Part shown: in pieces, positions 41,803 through 50,114 of the stretch
How positions within the stretch are numbered: position 1 is the first letter of the stretch
How the letters are laid out: every line of letters starts with the position of its first letter
NCBI GenBank assembly: GCA_958349055.1
Contig: CATWBO010000013.1
Location: forward strand, 1-53,905
Reading direction: 5' to 3'
Origin: an uncultured bacterium
GTDB taxonomy: Bacteria; Actinomycetota; Coriobacteriia; Coriobacteriales; Coriobacteriaceae
Length of the DNA: 53,905 bases
The notes under the pieces: model-generated
Databases searched by the model: none
What the model was told of the DNA's origin: nothing
What the model saw: the letters and a program-made list of their open reading frames with translations, nothing else
Position numbers and translations under genes: made by a program

Positions 41803-43233
41803 ATGGCTCTTTGGGGCGGTCGTTTTGAGGCAGGCGTGGCCGAGGTCACGCAGGAGTTTGGCGCGTCGTTGCCGGTTGACAAACATCTCTATAAGCAGGA
41901 TATCGCCGGATCTAAGGCACATGCCAAGATGCTGGCGGCCCAGGGCATTATCAGCGCCGAGGACGAGCAGGCGATTGCCGAGGGCCTGACCGGAATCGAA
42001 CAGGATATCGATGCCGGCAACTTCACCTTTGATATCAACGACGAGGACATTCATATGTCCATCGAAAGCGAGCTGACGCGTCGTATCGGCGAGGCTGGCA
42101 AGCGCTTGCATACTGGGCGTTCGCGCAACGATCAGGTGGCGACCGATACGCGCCTGGGCGTCAAGGCGCTGGCCAAGGAGCTCATGGTGGCCAATCTTGA
42201 GCTGCGCCATGTGCTGGTGGATGCGGCCAAGAAGTACGACAAGGTGATTCTTCCGGGCTACACGCATATGCAGCACGCTCAGCCCGTGCTGCTCTCGCAT
42301 CATCTGCTGGCGTATTCCTGGATGTTCGCGCGCGACTTTACGCGCCTGAAGGCCGCCTTTGATGCCGCCGACAACTGCCCGCTGGGTGCTGCCGCGCTTG
42401 CCGGTACGAGCTATCCGCTCGATCGCCAGATGACGGCTGCCGAACTTGGCTTTGCGGGCGTGATTCCCAACTCGCTCGATGCGGTTTCCGACCGTGATTT
42501 CCTGCTCGATCTGCATTACGCCGGATCCGTCATGGCGATGCACCTGTCGCGTCTTTCCGAGGAGATCGTGCTGTGGTCGAGCTCCGAATTTGGCTTTATC
42601 ACGCTTTCAGACTCCTACTCCACCGGCTCGTCTATCATGCCGCAGAAGAAGAATCCCGACTTTGCCGAGCTTATCCGCGGTAAGAGCGGTCGCGTGTACG
42701 GCAACCTGGTGCAGCTGCTGGTAACCATGAAGGGCCTGCCGCTCGCTTATAACAAGGACTTGCAGGAGGACAAGGAGGGCGCGCTCGATACCGCTCACAC
42801 GCTCATGCAGTGCCTGTCCGTTATGGCCGGAATGATTTCGACCTGGACCGTCAACGAGGATGCCATGGCGCGCGAGTGCGGCGTGGGGCACCTTGCCGCC
42901 ACCGATGTTGCCGATTACCTGGCAAAGCGCGGTCTACCGTTCCGCGAGGCACATGCCGTGGTGGGGCACCTGGTCCTGATGTGTGAGAAGCGCGGCTGCA
43001 ATCTTGAGGACCTGCCGTTTGAGGTGTTCCAGGAGGCAAGCCCGCTCTTTGAGCGCGATATTACCGAGGCGCTCGATATCCCGTCGATTGTCGCCGCGCG
43101 CACGACCGAGGGCGGTACCGCCCCTGCCGCCGTTGCCGTGCAGCTGCAGCGTGCCGAGGCGCAGCTCGTGGCCGACGAAGGCGTGTTTGGATCGCTAACC
43201 AAGGTTGTCGAGATGGGTCACGGGGCAAAGTAG
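41803..43233 (+). CDS. argH: Argininosuccinate lyase ArgH
   Basis: ArgH splits argininosuccinate to arginine and fumarate, the last step of the pathway. The 476-residue tetrameric fumarase/aspartase-fold enzyme has MALWGGRFEAG, EDIHMSIESELTRRIG, LHTGRSRNDQV, GYTHMQHAQPVL and the family signature GSSIMPQKKNPDFAELIRGK (residues about 279-298). The length is standard. ATG 41803 has AAAGGGGA 7 bases upstream; the extended reading from 41728 has none. A terminator follows at 43287, so argG-argH is a two-gene unit at most. Confidence 0.97.
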   Translation: MALWGGRFEAGVAEVTQEFGASLPVDKHLYKQDIAGSKAHAKMLAAQGIISAEDEQAIAEGLTGIEQDIDAGNFTFDINDEDIHMSIESELTRRIGEAGKRLHTGRSRNDQVATDTRLGVKALAKELMVANLELRHVLVDAAKKYDKVILPGYTHMQHAQPVLLSHHLLAYSWMFARDFTRLKAAFDAADNCPLGAAALAGTSYPLDRQMTAAELGFAGVIPNSLDAVSDRDFLLDLHYAGSVMAMHLSRLSEEIVLWSSSEFGFITLSDSYSTGSSIMPQKKNPDFAELIRGKSGRVYGNLVQLLVTMKGLPLAYNKDLQEDKEGALDTAHTLMQCLSVMAGMISTWTVNEDAMARECGVGHLAATDVADYLAKRGLPFREAHAVVGHLVLMCEKRGCNLEDLPFEVFQEASPLFERDITEALDIPSIVAARTTEGGTAPAAVAVQLQRAEAQLVADEGVFGSLTKVVEMGHGAK

Positions 43234-43617
43234 AGGTTTGGCTGAAGACGTATTGTCCATTTATTGATAAATCGTTTTAGCTTTACGGGCGTCTGCTGAT
43301 GCGGGCGCCCCTATTTTGCTGCTATGGGGGAGGGGCTTGTCGAGAACTTCTGTAGGACCTTTGGGCAGGTTGTGAAGGGGGTACGTTCGCGGGTGGCAAC
43401 CGACCGCCCGCTCTGTTCCATGTGGTTGATGAGCGGTCGGATGGTACTCTAATCGGGCTTCGAAACAGAAGTGACACATATGGAGCGCTTTAATAAATTG
43501 CAGCGTTTCAATAAACAGCTTTTTGTTTAACTGCAGCTAAAACTCTGTTACGATGCAGTCCAGGCGGGTGCCGGAATGGGACTTGGGCACGCGCGAACCT
43601 ACTTGAAAGGCTACCTT
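43234..43617 (+). other. argH-ndk spacer
   Basis: This 384-base gap has no gene. It contains the argH terminator (43287-43317), a perfect 8-bp hairpin CCGACCGC/GCGGTCGG at 43400-43440, and an AT-rich stretch at about 43480-43545 likely to hold the ndk promoter. The best -10-like hexamer there is TACGAT at 43549-43554, with TTTAAC 17 bases upstream as a weak -35. Confidence 0.55.
43287..43317 (+). terminator. Terminator after argH
   Basis: GGGCGTCTGC pairs with GCGGGCGCCC through ten pairs including G·T, with a TGAT loop, followed by CTATTTT. It lies 54 bases past the argH stop. Confidence 0.8.
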
Positions 43618-44022
43618 ATGGCTATCGAGAAGACCTTCATCATGATTAAGCCCGACGCGGTGCGCGATCGCAAGATCGGCGAGATCGTTGCTCGTATTGA
43701 GCGTAGCGGCCTTGTCATCGAGCGCATGGAGATGACCACGCTCGAGCGCGCTACCGTCGAGGAGCACTACGCCCATCTGGCCGACAAGCCCTTCTTTGGC
43801 GGTCTCTGCGACTTTATGACGAGCGGTCCGGTCGTCAAGATGGTTGTTTCCGGTCTTTCCGCTGTCTCCAAGATGCGTACCCTTATGGGCGCCACCAACC
43901 CGCTTGATGCTGCTCCTGGCACCATCCGCGGCGACTTCGCCGTCGATGTCAACGCCAACGTGATCCACGGCTCCGACTGCCTGGAGAACGCCGAGATCGA
44001 GATCAAGCGCTTCTTTGGCTAA
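43618..44022 (+). CDS. ndk: Nucleoside diphosphate kinase Ndk
   Basis: Ndk moves the gamma phosphate from ATP to other nucleoside diphosphates through a phosphohistidine. The 134-residue protein has TFIMIKPDAVRDRKIGEI, FFGGLCDFMTSGPVV, MGATNPLDAAPGTIRGDF and the active-site NVIHGSD with the catalytic His. The size is normal. ATG 43618 is preceded by TTGAAAGG; the longer reading from 43576 adds an unconserved start. It is monocistronic. Confidence 0.97.
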   Translation: MAIEKTFIMIKPDAVRDRKIGEIVARIERSGLVIERMEMTTLERATVEEHYAHLADKPFFGGLCDFMTSGPVVKMVVSGLSAVSKMRTLMGATNPLDAAPGTIRGDFAVDVNANVIHGSDCLENAEIEIKRFFG

Positions 44023-44060
44023 ACCAGCTTTGACTCCTTAAAGCTGTTAGCGTGTGGCTT

Positions 44061-44095
44061 GGGCGCCGCGGAACTCCATCCGCGGCGTCCTTTTA
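44061..44095 (+). terminator. Terminator after ndk
   Basis: GCGCCGCGGA (44063-44072) pairs with TCCGCGGCGT (44079-44088, one G·T) around a 6-base loop, then CCTTTTAT. It is a strong intrinsic terminator. Confidence 0.88.
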
Positions 44096-44101
44096 TATTC
44101 C

Positions 44102-44134
44102 AGTAGATTTTTGGGACATGTCTAGAAATCTACT
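44102..44134. repeat. AGTAG/CTACT palindrome, copy 2
   Basis: AGTAGATTT (44102-44110) and AAATCTACT (44126-44134) are perfect 9-bp arms around TTGGGACATGTCTAG, whose GACATGTC is itself palindromic. The element aligns with 23838-23868, sharing GTAG, the T-run, ATGTCTA, the A-run and CTACT. It lies between two terminators in a convergent spacer. Confidence 0.6.
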
Positions 44135-44138
44135 AAAG

Positions 44139-44178
44139 AGCCCCCGCCTGGAATGTGCGTGCATTCCAGGCGGGGGCT
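44139..44178. terminator. Strong bidirectional hairpin between ndk and rpiB
   Basis: AGCCCCCGCCTGGAATG (44139-44155) and its exact complement (44162-44178) form a perfect 17-bp stem with a 6-base loop. Read on the minus strand it lies 28 bases after rpiB and is followed by CTTTAG, so it probably terminates rpiB. Confidence 0.8.
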
Positions 44179-44205
44179 GTCGCTAGCGTATGGCGTTGTA
44201 AGTTT

Positions 44206-44673
44206 TTAGGCCTCGTCGACGACCTTGAGACCGCGGGTCTGGTCGATCTCGTTGAGGAGGTTGATGCGACGCTCGTGGCGGCCGCCCTCGAACTCGGCGT
44301 CGAGCCACTCGTCAACGATCATCTTAGCGAGCTCGGAGCCAACGACGCGGGCGCCAAAGGCCAGCACGTTGGTGTTATTGTGCATACGGGAGAGCTTGGC
44401 GCTGAAGGGCTCGGAGCACACGACGGCGCGTACGCCCTCGACCTTGTTGGCAGCCAGGCTGATCCCGACGCCGGTACCGCAGATCAGGATGCCCAGGTCG
44501 ACGTCGCCGTTGACAACGGCCTTACCCACCTTGTAGCCGGCGATGGGGTAGTCGAAGCTCTCGGAGGTGTCGGTGCCAAAGTTCACGACCTCGCAGCCGC
44601 GCTCCTTCAGGTGCTCGGTGATGATGTTCTTGAGCTCGACGGCGGCGTGGTCGTTACCGATACCGATCTTCAT
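44206..44673 (-). CDS. rpiB: Ribose-5-phosphate isomerase B
   Basis: RpiB interconverts ribose 5-phosphate and ribulose 5-phosphate in the pentose phosphate pathway. The 155-residue RpiB/LacAB-family protein has GNDHAAVELKN with the phosphate-site His, DLGILICGTGVGISLAANK with the catalytic Cys and anion hole, and MHNNTNVLAFGARVVG. ATG 44673 is preceded by GAGAGGA; the reading to 44754 lacks support. LacAB-type sugar isomerases are an alternative, but the sequence is closer to RpiB. It may be read alone. Confidence 0.93.
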   Translation of the reverse strand: MKIGIGNDHAAVELKNIITEHLKERGCEVVNFGTDTSESFDYPIAGYKVGKAVVNGDVDLGILICGTGVGISLAANKVEGVRAVVCSEPFSAKLSRMHNNTNVLAFGARVVGSELAKMIVDEWLDAEFEGGRHERRINLLNEIDQTRGLKVVDEA

Positions 44674-44942
44674 GGATGGTTCCTCTCTGGTCCGTGCGGC
44701 GGAATTGCTAAAGGTTTTACCGCGTTCGACTGCATGATAGCGCGTCTTTTGCATAAACGATCGAGCGTTTTTTGGTCAAACGCTTTATCAAGTAAGTACA
44801 CCAGTTCATCACGAAATCTGCCGCCAGTTTGACGCTCGCAACCGTCTGCCGGAACCCGGGTTGCGGTTTTTGGGCCCTTGGTATCAAATAAAGAGGTTGA
44901 GTATGTATAAGAAGTAACTCGTTGTGTATACAGGAGGCACCA
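44674..44942 (+). promoter_or_regulatory. Divergent promoter region rpiB / cysteine desulfidase
   Basis: The 269-base gap separates two divergent genes and should hold both promoters. An AT-rich stretch at about 44870-44925 (TTGAGTATGTATAAG) precedes the desulfidase RBS AGGAGG at 44931-44936. No clear operator or riboswitch was recognised. Confidence 0.35.
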
Positions 44943-46262
44943 ATGCCCACCGATTCCATCCGCGACGCTGCGTTCTGTGACGTTTTGAACCGTGAACTTG
45001 TCTGTGCGCTTGGCTGCACTGAGCCTATTGCCGTCGCCTATGCGTCGGCGCTTGCGAGCCAGACACTTGGCTGCGAGCCCGAGCATATGGACGTTGCCTG
45101 TTCGGGCAATATCATCAAGAACGTGAAGAGCGTGACCGTGCCCAACTCGGGCGGCATGCATGGCATTGAGGCTGCGGCGGTGCTGGGCGCCGTGGGCGGC
45201 GACGCCAAAAGTGCGCTCGAGGTGCTCGAGAGCGTCGATGACGCCGACCGCGCCCGCGTGACCGAGCTGCTCGCCGATGCCGGCTACTGCGATGTGTCGC
45301 TTGCCGAGGGTGTGCCCAACCTGTATATCAAGGTGACGGCCATGGCCGGCGGTCATACCGCGGTTGTCGAGATTACCGATCACCACACCAATGTGACGTG
45401 CCATACGCTCGACGGCATTCCAGTGTGCGGAAAGTCGGCGGGGGAGTGCGCAGCCTGCGCCGAGCGTGTGGTTGCCGAGCGCGCTGCCGATCATGCCGAT
45501 ACGCCCATGAGTATCGAGTCCATCATCGACTTCATCGAGCGTGGCGATATTGAGGGCGCTCGTGCTGCCGTTGAGCGTCAGATCGAGCTGAACGGTGCCA
45601 TTAGCGCCGAGGGCCTGGCACACGCTTGGGGTGCCGAGGTTGGCCGCACTTTGCTGGGCGCTCGTGCCGACGATGTGGCGTGCCGCGCCCGTGCCCGCGC
45701 CGCCGCCGGCTCCGATGCCCGTATGAATGGCTGCGCCTTGCCGGTCGCCATCGTGTGCGGCTCGGGCAACCAGGGCATCACCTGTGCGCTGCCCGTTATG
45801 GAGTATGCCGAGTACCTGCGCTGCGACCATGAGCGGTTGGTTCGCGCCGTGATGCTGTCCGATCTGATCGCTGTGCACATTAAGAGCTATATCGGCGCAC
45901 TTTCGGCATTTTGTGGTGCTATCTGCGCGGCATGTGGTGCCGGTGCGGCCATTACGTGGCTGTGCGGTGGCACGCGTGAGCAGATTGGCGCTACCGTTTC
46001 CAACACGCTCGGAAACGTGGGCGGCATCGTGTGCGACGGTGCTAAGGCGAGCTGCGCGGCCAAGATTTCGGCTGCTGTCGATGCGGCGATTCTGGGTCAC
46101 GATATGGCCATGCAGGGCCGCGGTTTCCGTGCCGGCGAGGGCCTCATTCAGGACACCGTTGAGCAGACCATTGCCAGCATGGGCTACGTGGGCCGCGTGG
46201 GCATGAAGGACACCGACGTCGAGATCCTCAACATCATGATCGGCAAAACGCAGGTTTGCTAG
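44943..46262 (+). CDS. L-cysteine desulfidase family (UPF0597/CyuA-like)
   Basis: This family holds a [4Fe-4S] enzyme that breaks L-cysteine to pyruvate, ammonia and sulfide, and is related to the serine dehydratase alpha chain. The 439-residue protein has ALGCTEPIAVAYA near residue 22-34 and CSGNIIKNVKSV, matching conserved family motifs. C-terminal repeats (VCGSGNQGITCALPV, CGAICAACGAGAAITWL) are rich in Cys and Gly. The length is typical. ATG 44943 has AGGAGG. No transporter sits beside it. Cysteine detoxification or sulfide production in an anaerobe fits. Confidence 0.88.
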   Translation: MPTDSIRDAAFCDVLNRELVCALGCTEPIAVAYASALASQTLGCEPEHMDVACSGNIIKNVKSVTVPNSGGMHGIEAAAVLGAVGGDAKSALEVLESVDDADRARVTELLADAGYCDVSLAEGVPNLYIKVTAMAGGHTAVVEITDHHTNVTCHTLDGIPVCGKSAGECAACAERVVAERAADHADTPMSIESIIDFIERGDIEGARAAVERQIELNGAISAEGLAHAWGAEVGRTLLGARADDVACRARARAAAGSDARMNGCALPVAIVCGSGNQGITCALPVMEYAEYLRCDHERLVRAVMLSDLIAVHIKSYIGALSAFCGAICAACGAGAAITWLCGGTREQIGATVSNTLGNVGGIVCDGAKASCAAKISAAVDAAILGHDMAMQGRGFRAGEGLIQDTVEQTIASMGYVGRVGMKDTDVEILNIMIGKTQVC

Positions 46263-46275
46263 TTACGCCTGAGGT

Positions 46276-46299
46276 TCCGCCGTTCTGCCGAACGGCGGA
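46276..46299 (+). terminator. Hairpin after cysteine desulfidase gene
   Basis: TCCGCCGTTC pairs with GAACGGCGGA in a perfect 10-bp stem with a 4-base loop, 14 bases after the stop. No T-run follows, so termination may depend on Rho or on the larger palindrome just downstream. Confidence 0.45.
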
Positions 46300-46313
46300 C
46301 CGGCCGACGCTGC

Positions 46314-46411
46314 AAACGCCCCTAAACGGCAATCTGCCTTTCAATCGTCGGGCATGGCCAGAAGGCCTATGCCCTCCTCTTTCAAGGCACATTGCGCGCT
46401 TAGGGGCGTTT
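46314..46411. repeat. 98-base nested palindrome between desulfidase and HAD genes
   Basis: AAACGCCCCTAA (46314-46325) and its exact complement (46400-46411) form the outer stem; GCAAT/ATTGC continues it inward. A central hairpin (GGCAT-GGCC with GGCC-TATGCC, about 46358-46381) makes a cross-like shape. It is the only feature in a convergent spacer and may end both transcripts. Confidence 0.6.
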
Positions 46412-46462
46412 TCGCTGACTTATGCTCAACCTGCGGCGTTATTTTGTTTTGAGCGAGGGGTC

Positions 46463-47221
46463 CTATGACAGTTCGTCGGCCACTTGATGTTCGTAGAAGG
46501 CTTCTACTACGGCGTTGAAGTTGTGGGCGAAGTCTTCCATGGTGCCGCGCCAGGTTGCTCGGCCGGGCTTTCCCTGGCCGACGTAGGCGGTTTGGATGCT
46601 GCAATCGGGGCTGGGGAAGTCGCGCTTGGGGTCGTTGCCCACCATAAGGACCTCGTGCGGCTCGAGTCCCATGACCTGCAGCTGTTCCAAATAGTATGTG
46701 GCATCGGGCTTGCAGCGGGTGGCGTTGCCCATGTGTGTCACGAGTTCAAAAGGCGTGTCGGTTAGTTCGCCCCAACCCATGCGGCACTCGATGGCGCCCT
46801 GGGGAAAACTGGGGTTCGTAAAAAGCGCACAGCGCAGGCCCGCGTCTTGCACGGCCTGAAGTGCGGCATGCGCGCCGGGCATGGCCTTCGCGTTGATCGT
46901 GTCGTCGTTCTTGTGCGGCAGCACCTCGCGCTCGTAGTAGGTAAATGCCTCGTAGATGGTGGGGTCCGAGAGGCAGATGCCACACCGGCGCTCGACCTCT
47001 TCCTGATAAAACGTAAGGTTGGTGCGATTGTCCGTACCACTGCGGCGGTTGGCGTTGAGGTCGACCAGAATGGTGCCGAGGCGCGCCATCGTGCCGCCAC
47101 GGCTACGACGGCCGATATCTGCGAGCATCGACGAGACATCCTTAAAATAGCGAAGGATAAACGCATTGAGGTTGATGCTAAGAAGCGTTTCGTCCATATC
47201 GAAAACGACAGCTTTGAGCAC
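46463..47221 (-). CDS. HAD family hydrolase
   Basis: This is a cytoplasmic HAD-superfamily phosphatase of the IA type with an N-terminal helical cap. The 252-residue protein has motif I VVFDMDETLLS near residue 5-15, motif II ALFTNPSFP, motif III Lys in TRCKPDATYY, and motif IV EVLMVGNDPKRDF. The substrate is unknown. GTG 47221 is chosen because GAAAGG (47235-47230) lies 8 bases upstream and the conserved VLKAVVFDMDETL starts there; a longer ATG form from 47374 would reach into the rpsA leader. Confidence 0.85.
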   Translation of the reverse strand: MLKAVVFDMDETLLSINLNAFILRYFKDVSSMLADIGRRSRGGTMARLGTILVDLNANRRSGTDNRTNLTFYQEEVERRCGICLSDPTIYEAFTYYEREVLPHKNDDTINAKAMPGAHAALQAVQDAGLRCALFTNPSFPQGAIECRMGWGELTDTPFELVTHMGNATRCKPDATYYLEQLQVMGLEPHEVLMVGNDPKRDFPSPDCSIQTAYVGQGKPGRATWRGTMEDFAHNFNAVVEAFYEHQVADELS

Positions 47222-47536
47222 GCGAGCACCTTTCTCGTAAATTCGATCTAGAATCGTTGGTTCCGGATACTTTACCCCAAAGCCATCCTGCGCACTGCTT
47301 ATCGTCAAGTTGTGGAGACAGCAGTTCATAAGATTACGAAAAAGTCTCCACACGCGTAAAAAATCGCAGTTCACGCTTGAAATCGAAGTCGTTTCCCCGT
47401 AACCTATACGAACGTGATTGCATAAGCATCACATTAGTATCTGTCGGCTCCCGAGTGTTCCTAAACGTTGTGTGCTTGTCGCACCCTTCTGTAGGTCCTA
47501 GCAATCGGGGCCCCGTAGTTCGAAAGGGGTCCACCT
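47222..47536 (+). promoter_or_regulatory. Divergent leader of rpsA and the HAD gene
   Basis: The 315-base gap has no gene. It holds a 9-bp perfect inverted repeat TGTGGAGAC (47311-47319) / GTCTCCACA (47344-47352) with a 24-base loop, and AT-rich stretches likely to contain both promoters. The final part (47490-47530) is rich in G and C and ends in the strong RBS GAAAGGGG at 47522-47529 before the rpsA TTG. No known S1 leader structure was identified. Confidence 0.45.
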
Positions 47537-48703
47537 TTGAGTGAGATTCAGAACTCGTCCATTTTCTCTCTTGACGATGTCAACGAGGAGGAGATGAACA
47601 ACCTCATCGACGGTACGATTACCGACTTTGATGAGGGCGATCTCGTTAACGGCACTGTCGTTAAGATCGAGCATGACGAGGTGCTCGTTGACATCGGATT
47701 CAAGTCCGAGGGCGTTATCCCGGTCCGCGAGCTGTCCATCCGCAAGGACGCTAACCCTGCAGACATCGTTGCACTCGGTGATCCCATCGAGGCTCTGGTT
47801 CTCCAGAAGGAGGACAAGGACGGTCGTCTGGTCCTGTCCAAGAAGCGTGCCGAGTACGAGCGTGCTTGGAACCGCATCGAGGAGAAGTTCAACTCCGGCG
47901 AGAACGTCGAGGGCGAGGTTATCGAGGTTGTCAAGGGCGGCCTGATCCTCGACATCGGCCTGCGTGGCTTCCTGCCCGCTTCCCTCGTCGACCTCCGTCG
48001 TGTCAAGGACCTCACCTCCTACATGGGCACCCGCATCGAGGCCCGCGTCATCGAGATGGACCGCAACCGCAACAACGTCGTCCTCTCCCGTCGCGTCGTG
48101 CTCGAGGAGTCCCGTAAGGCCGAGCGCTCCGAAATCCTGTCCAAGCTCAAGTCTGGCATGCGTCTCCAGGGCACCGTTTCCTCCATCGTCGACTTCGGCG
48201 CCTTCGTCGACCTCGGCGGTATCGACGGCCTCATCCACATCTCCGAGCTCTCCTGGAACCACGTCAACCATCCTTCCGAGGTTGTCAAGGTCGGCCAGGA
48301 GGTCGAGGTCGAGGTTCTCGACGTCGATCTCAACCGCGAGCGCATCTCCCTGGGTCTCAAGCAGACCACCGAGGATCCGTGGCGCGCACTGGTCAAGAAG
48401 TACCCCGTCGGCGCTATCGTCGAGGGCACTGTGACCAAGCTTGTCCCGTTCGGCGCTTTCGTCGACCTGGGCGAGGGCATCGAGGGCCTGGTGCACATCT
48501 CCGAGATGGCCAACAAGCACGTCGATCAGCCTTCTCAGGTCACCCACGTGGGCGACAAGGTTCAGGTCAAGGTCATGGAGATCGACCTCGACCGTCGTCG
48601 CATCTCCCTGTCCATGAAGTCCGCTGCTGAGACTCTGGGCGTCGAGATCGAGGTTACCCCGCTGCCTTCCGAGAAGAAGGACGAGGAGACCGACGCCGAG
48701 TAA
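47537..48703 (+). CDS. rpsA: 30S ribosomal protein S1
   Basis: S1 unfolds mRNA and helps load it on the 30S subunit. The 388-residue protein has an acidic N-terminus (MSEIQNSSIFSLDDVNEEEM) and four S1 RNA-binding repeats: about 32-102 (GDLVNGTVVKIEHDEVLVDI), 120-185, 207-275 (GTVSSIVDFGAFVDLGGIDG) and 292-360 (GTVTKLVPFGAFVDLGEGIE). The four-repeat form is normal for actinobacteria and firmicutes. The start is TTG 47537, with GAAAGGGG 7 bases upstream and no ATG or GTG in frame nearby. A terminator follows. Confidence 0.95.
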   Translation: MSEIQNSSIFSLDDVNEEEMNNLIDGTITDFDEGDLVNGTVVKIEHDEVLVDIGFKSEGVIPVRELSIRKDANPADIVALGDPIEALVLQKEDKDGRLVLSKKRAEYERAWNRIEEKFNSGENVEGEVIEVVKGGLILDIGLRGFLPASLVDLRRVKDLTSYMGTRIEARVIEMDRNRNNVVLSRRVVLEESRKAERSEILSKLKSGMRLQGTVSSIVDFGAFVDLGGIDGLIHISELSWNHVNHPSEVVKVGQEVEVEVLDVDLNRERISLGLKQTTEDPWRALVKKYPVGAIVEGTVTKLVPFGAFVDLGEGIEGLVHISEMANKHVDQPSQVTHVGDKVQVKVMEIDLDRRRISLSMKSAAETLGVEIEVTPLPSEKKDEETDAE

Positions 48704-48727
48704 ATCGGTTTGACGATCACTTGTTTT

Positions 48728-48762
48728 AAGGGATCCGCCTGTAATGGGCGGGTCCCTTTTCT
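48728..48762 (+). terminator. Terminator after rpsA
   Basis: AAGGGATCCGCC (48728-48739) pairs with GGCGGGTCCCTT (48747-48758, one G·T) around a 7-base loop, followed by TTCTGTTT. It is 24 bases after the stop. Confidence 0.9.
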
Positions 48763-49009
48763 GTTTGCTGGCAAGATGGCGGATTGCCGCCCAATTCGCC
48801 GGTTTGCTATTGAGTTGTCGCGGCATGAAAAAACGCCGACATCCCGCCTCGGGGAGGAGGCGGGAACGCACCGAGTAGACGGAGGGGTGCGGAGCGCGGT
48901 CGCGTCTCGACTGACGACGTTGCCCATCGACGCGATTATTGTAACGCATGGGTGGTTCTTGGTTTATCGTGCGAGCGCTTGCGTTGTGCCATTGTGTGTG
49001 CTGGCGGTG

Positions 49010-49018
49010 TGCTACACT
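49010..49018 (+). promoter_or_regulatory. rnpB extended -10 promoter (TGCTACACT)
   Basis: TGCTACACT contains TACACT with the TG of an extended -10, 11 bases before the mature RNase P RNA start. TTGTGT at 48992-48997 is a loose -35 at short spacing. An extended -10 can work without a good -35. Confidence 0.6.
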
Positions 49019-49029
49019 CTTGCACTGCT

Positions 49030-49385
49030 GAGTGGGCCAGACGGTCGCGCGATGTGCTGCTTGCAGCACGCGTGAGGAAAGTCCGGGCTCCAGAGGGCGG
49101 GATGCCGGCTAACGGCCGGGCGGAGTGATCCGACGGAAAGCGCCGCAGAAAAGAAGACTCCCACCTGCGCCGTAAGGCGTAAAGGGAAAAGCTGAAACGG
49201 TGGTGTAAGAGACCACCAGCGTCGTGGCAACACGGCGGCTTGGCAAGCCCCATCCGGAGCAAGCGCGAATAGGAACGCTATGGGCCGGCCCGGTCCGCGT
49301 TCGGGTAGCGTGCGTGGAGCTGCACGGTAACGTGCAGACAAGATAAATGACCGTTCACGACAGAACCCGGCTTATCGGCCCACTC
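49030..49385 (+). ncRNA. rnpB: RNase P RNA (class A)
   Basis: This is the catalytic RNA that cuts the 5' leader of pre-tRNAs with RnpA. The terminal helix P1 is GAGTGGGCC (49030-49038) with GGCCCACTC (49377-49385). The conserved core GAGGAAAGTCCGGGCTC is at about 49073-49089 and the matching ACAGAACCCGGCTTAT is at about 49360-49375, both diagnostic. The size, about 356 bases, fits a bacterial type A RNA. The strand is plus and a T-run TTTTTG follows at 49390. Ends were set from P1 pairing. Confidence 0.97.
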
Positions 49386-49476
49386 AACATTTTTGTTACC
49401 CTGACAATTGGTATATGCCCTTTGCCGTATTATTGAGGCTGTTTGTTGGTGCGCTTTATTCTGTTGAGGGGCTTTG

Positions 49477-50112
49477 TTGGACAGCTATTTTACTCTGCAA
49501 TCGAATATTGAGGCTTCGGGTGAGTTTGTGGACCGTAAGAGTCGGTTTATTGCCCAGCTGATCCATATTGAGTCCGAGGACGAGGCGAACGCCTTTATCG
49601 AGACGGTTCGCAGGCGCCATTACGATGCTCGCCACAATGTGCCCGCGTGGATTTTGGTCGACGGGCGTGAGCGCCAGAGCGATGACGGTGAGCCGAGCCG
49701 TACGAGTGGCATGCCGACGCTTGAGGTGTTGCGAGGGGCGGGACTCAAAAACGTGTGCTGCGTGGTGACGCGTTATTTTGGCGGCACGTTGTTGGGCCCC
49801 GGAGGTCTGGTGCGTGCCTATACAGCGGCGACACAAGCGGCGGTGGCTTCGGCCCAGCAGGCCGGGCAGATCGTCGAGATGACGAGCGTTGTACCCGTCG
49901 ACGTGCATGTGGCCTATCCGCAGTATGAGCAGGTGCTTCGCTTGACGCAGGATTCCGGCGCCAAGGTTTCGGACACGGACTATGCGGACGCCGTGACGAT
50001 TCATTTGGTATTTAAGGCGGGGGAGCAGGAGCCGTTTTGCGCAAAGATGCGCGAGCTTATGGCTGGCCGCGAGGAGATCGAGGTCGGCACTCCCGAGTTT
50101 GCCGAGTTTTAA
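49477..50112 (+). CDS. YigZ/IMPACT family protein
   Basis: This is the YigZ family, related to the eukaryotic IMPACT regulator; the bacterial function is not settled. The 211-residue protein has the IMPACT core with ARHNVPAWILV, QSDDGEPSRTSGMP, CCVVTRYFGGTLLGPGGLVRAY and a ferredoxin-like C-terminal domain. TTG 49477 is chosen because GAGGGG (49466-49471) is 5 bases upstream; TTG 49474 is too close. No ATG is near. It follows rnpB and has its own terminator. Confidence 0.9.
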   Translation: MDSYFTLQSNIEASGEFVDRKSRFIAQLIHIESEDEANAFIETVRRRHYDARHNVPAWILVDGRERQSDDGEPSRTSGMPTLEVLRGAGLKNVCCVVTRYFGGTLLGPGGLVRAYTAATQAAVASAQQAGQIVEMTSVVPVDVHVAYPQYEQVLRLTQDSGAKVSDTDYADAVTIHLVFKAGEQEPFCAKMRELMAGREEIEVGTPEFAEF

Positions 50113-50114
50113 CG

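Larger units (their letters stand above)
48704..49029 (+). other. rpsA-rnpB spacer
   Basis: A 326-base gap without a gene. It contains the rpsA terminator (48728-48762), a hairpin TCCCGCCTC...GAGGCGGGA at 48841-48864, and an extended -10 promoter for rnpB at 49010-49018. The hairpin has six A on its left side, so on the minus strand it would be followed by a T-run, although no minus-strand gene is apparent. Confidence 0.5.
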
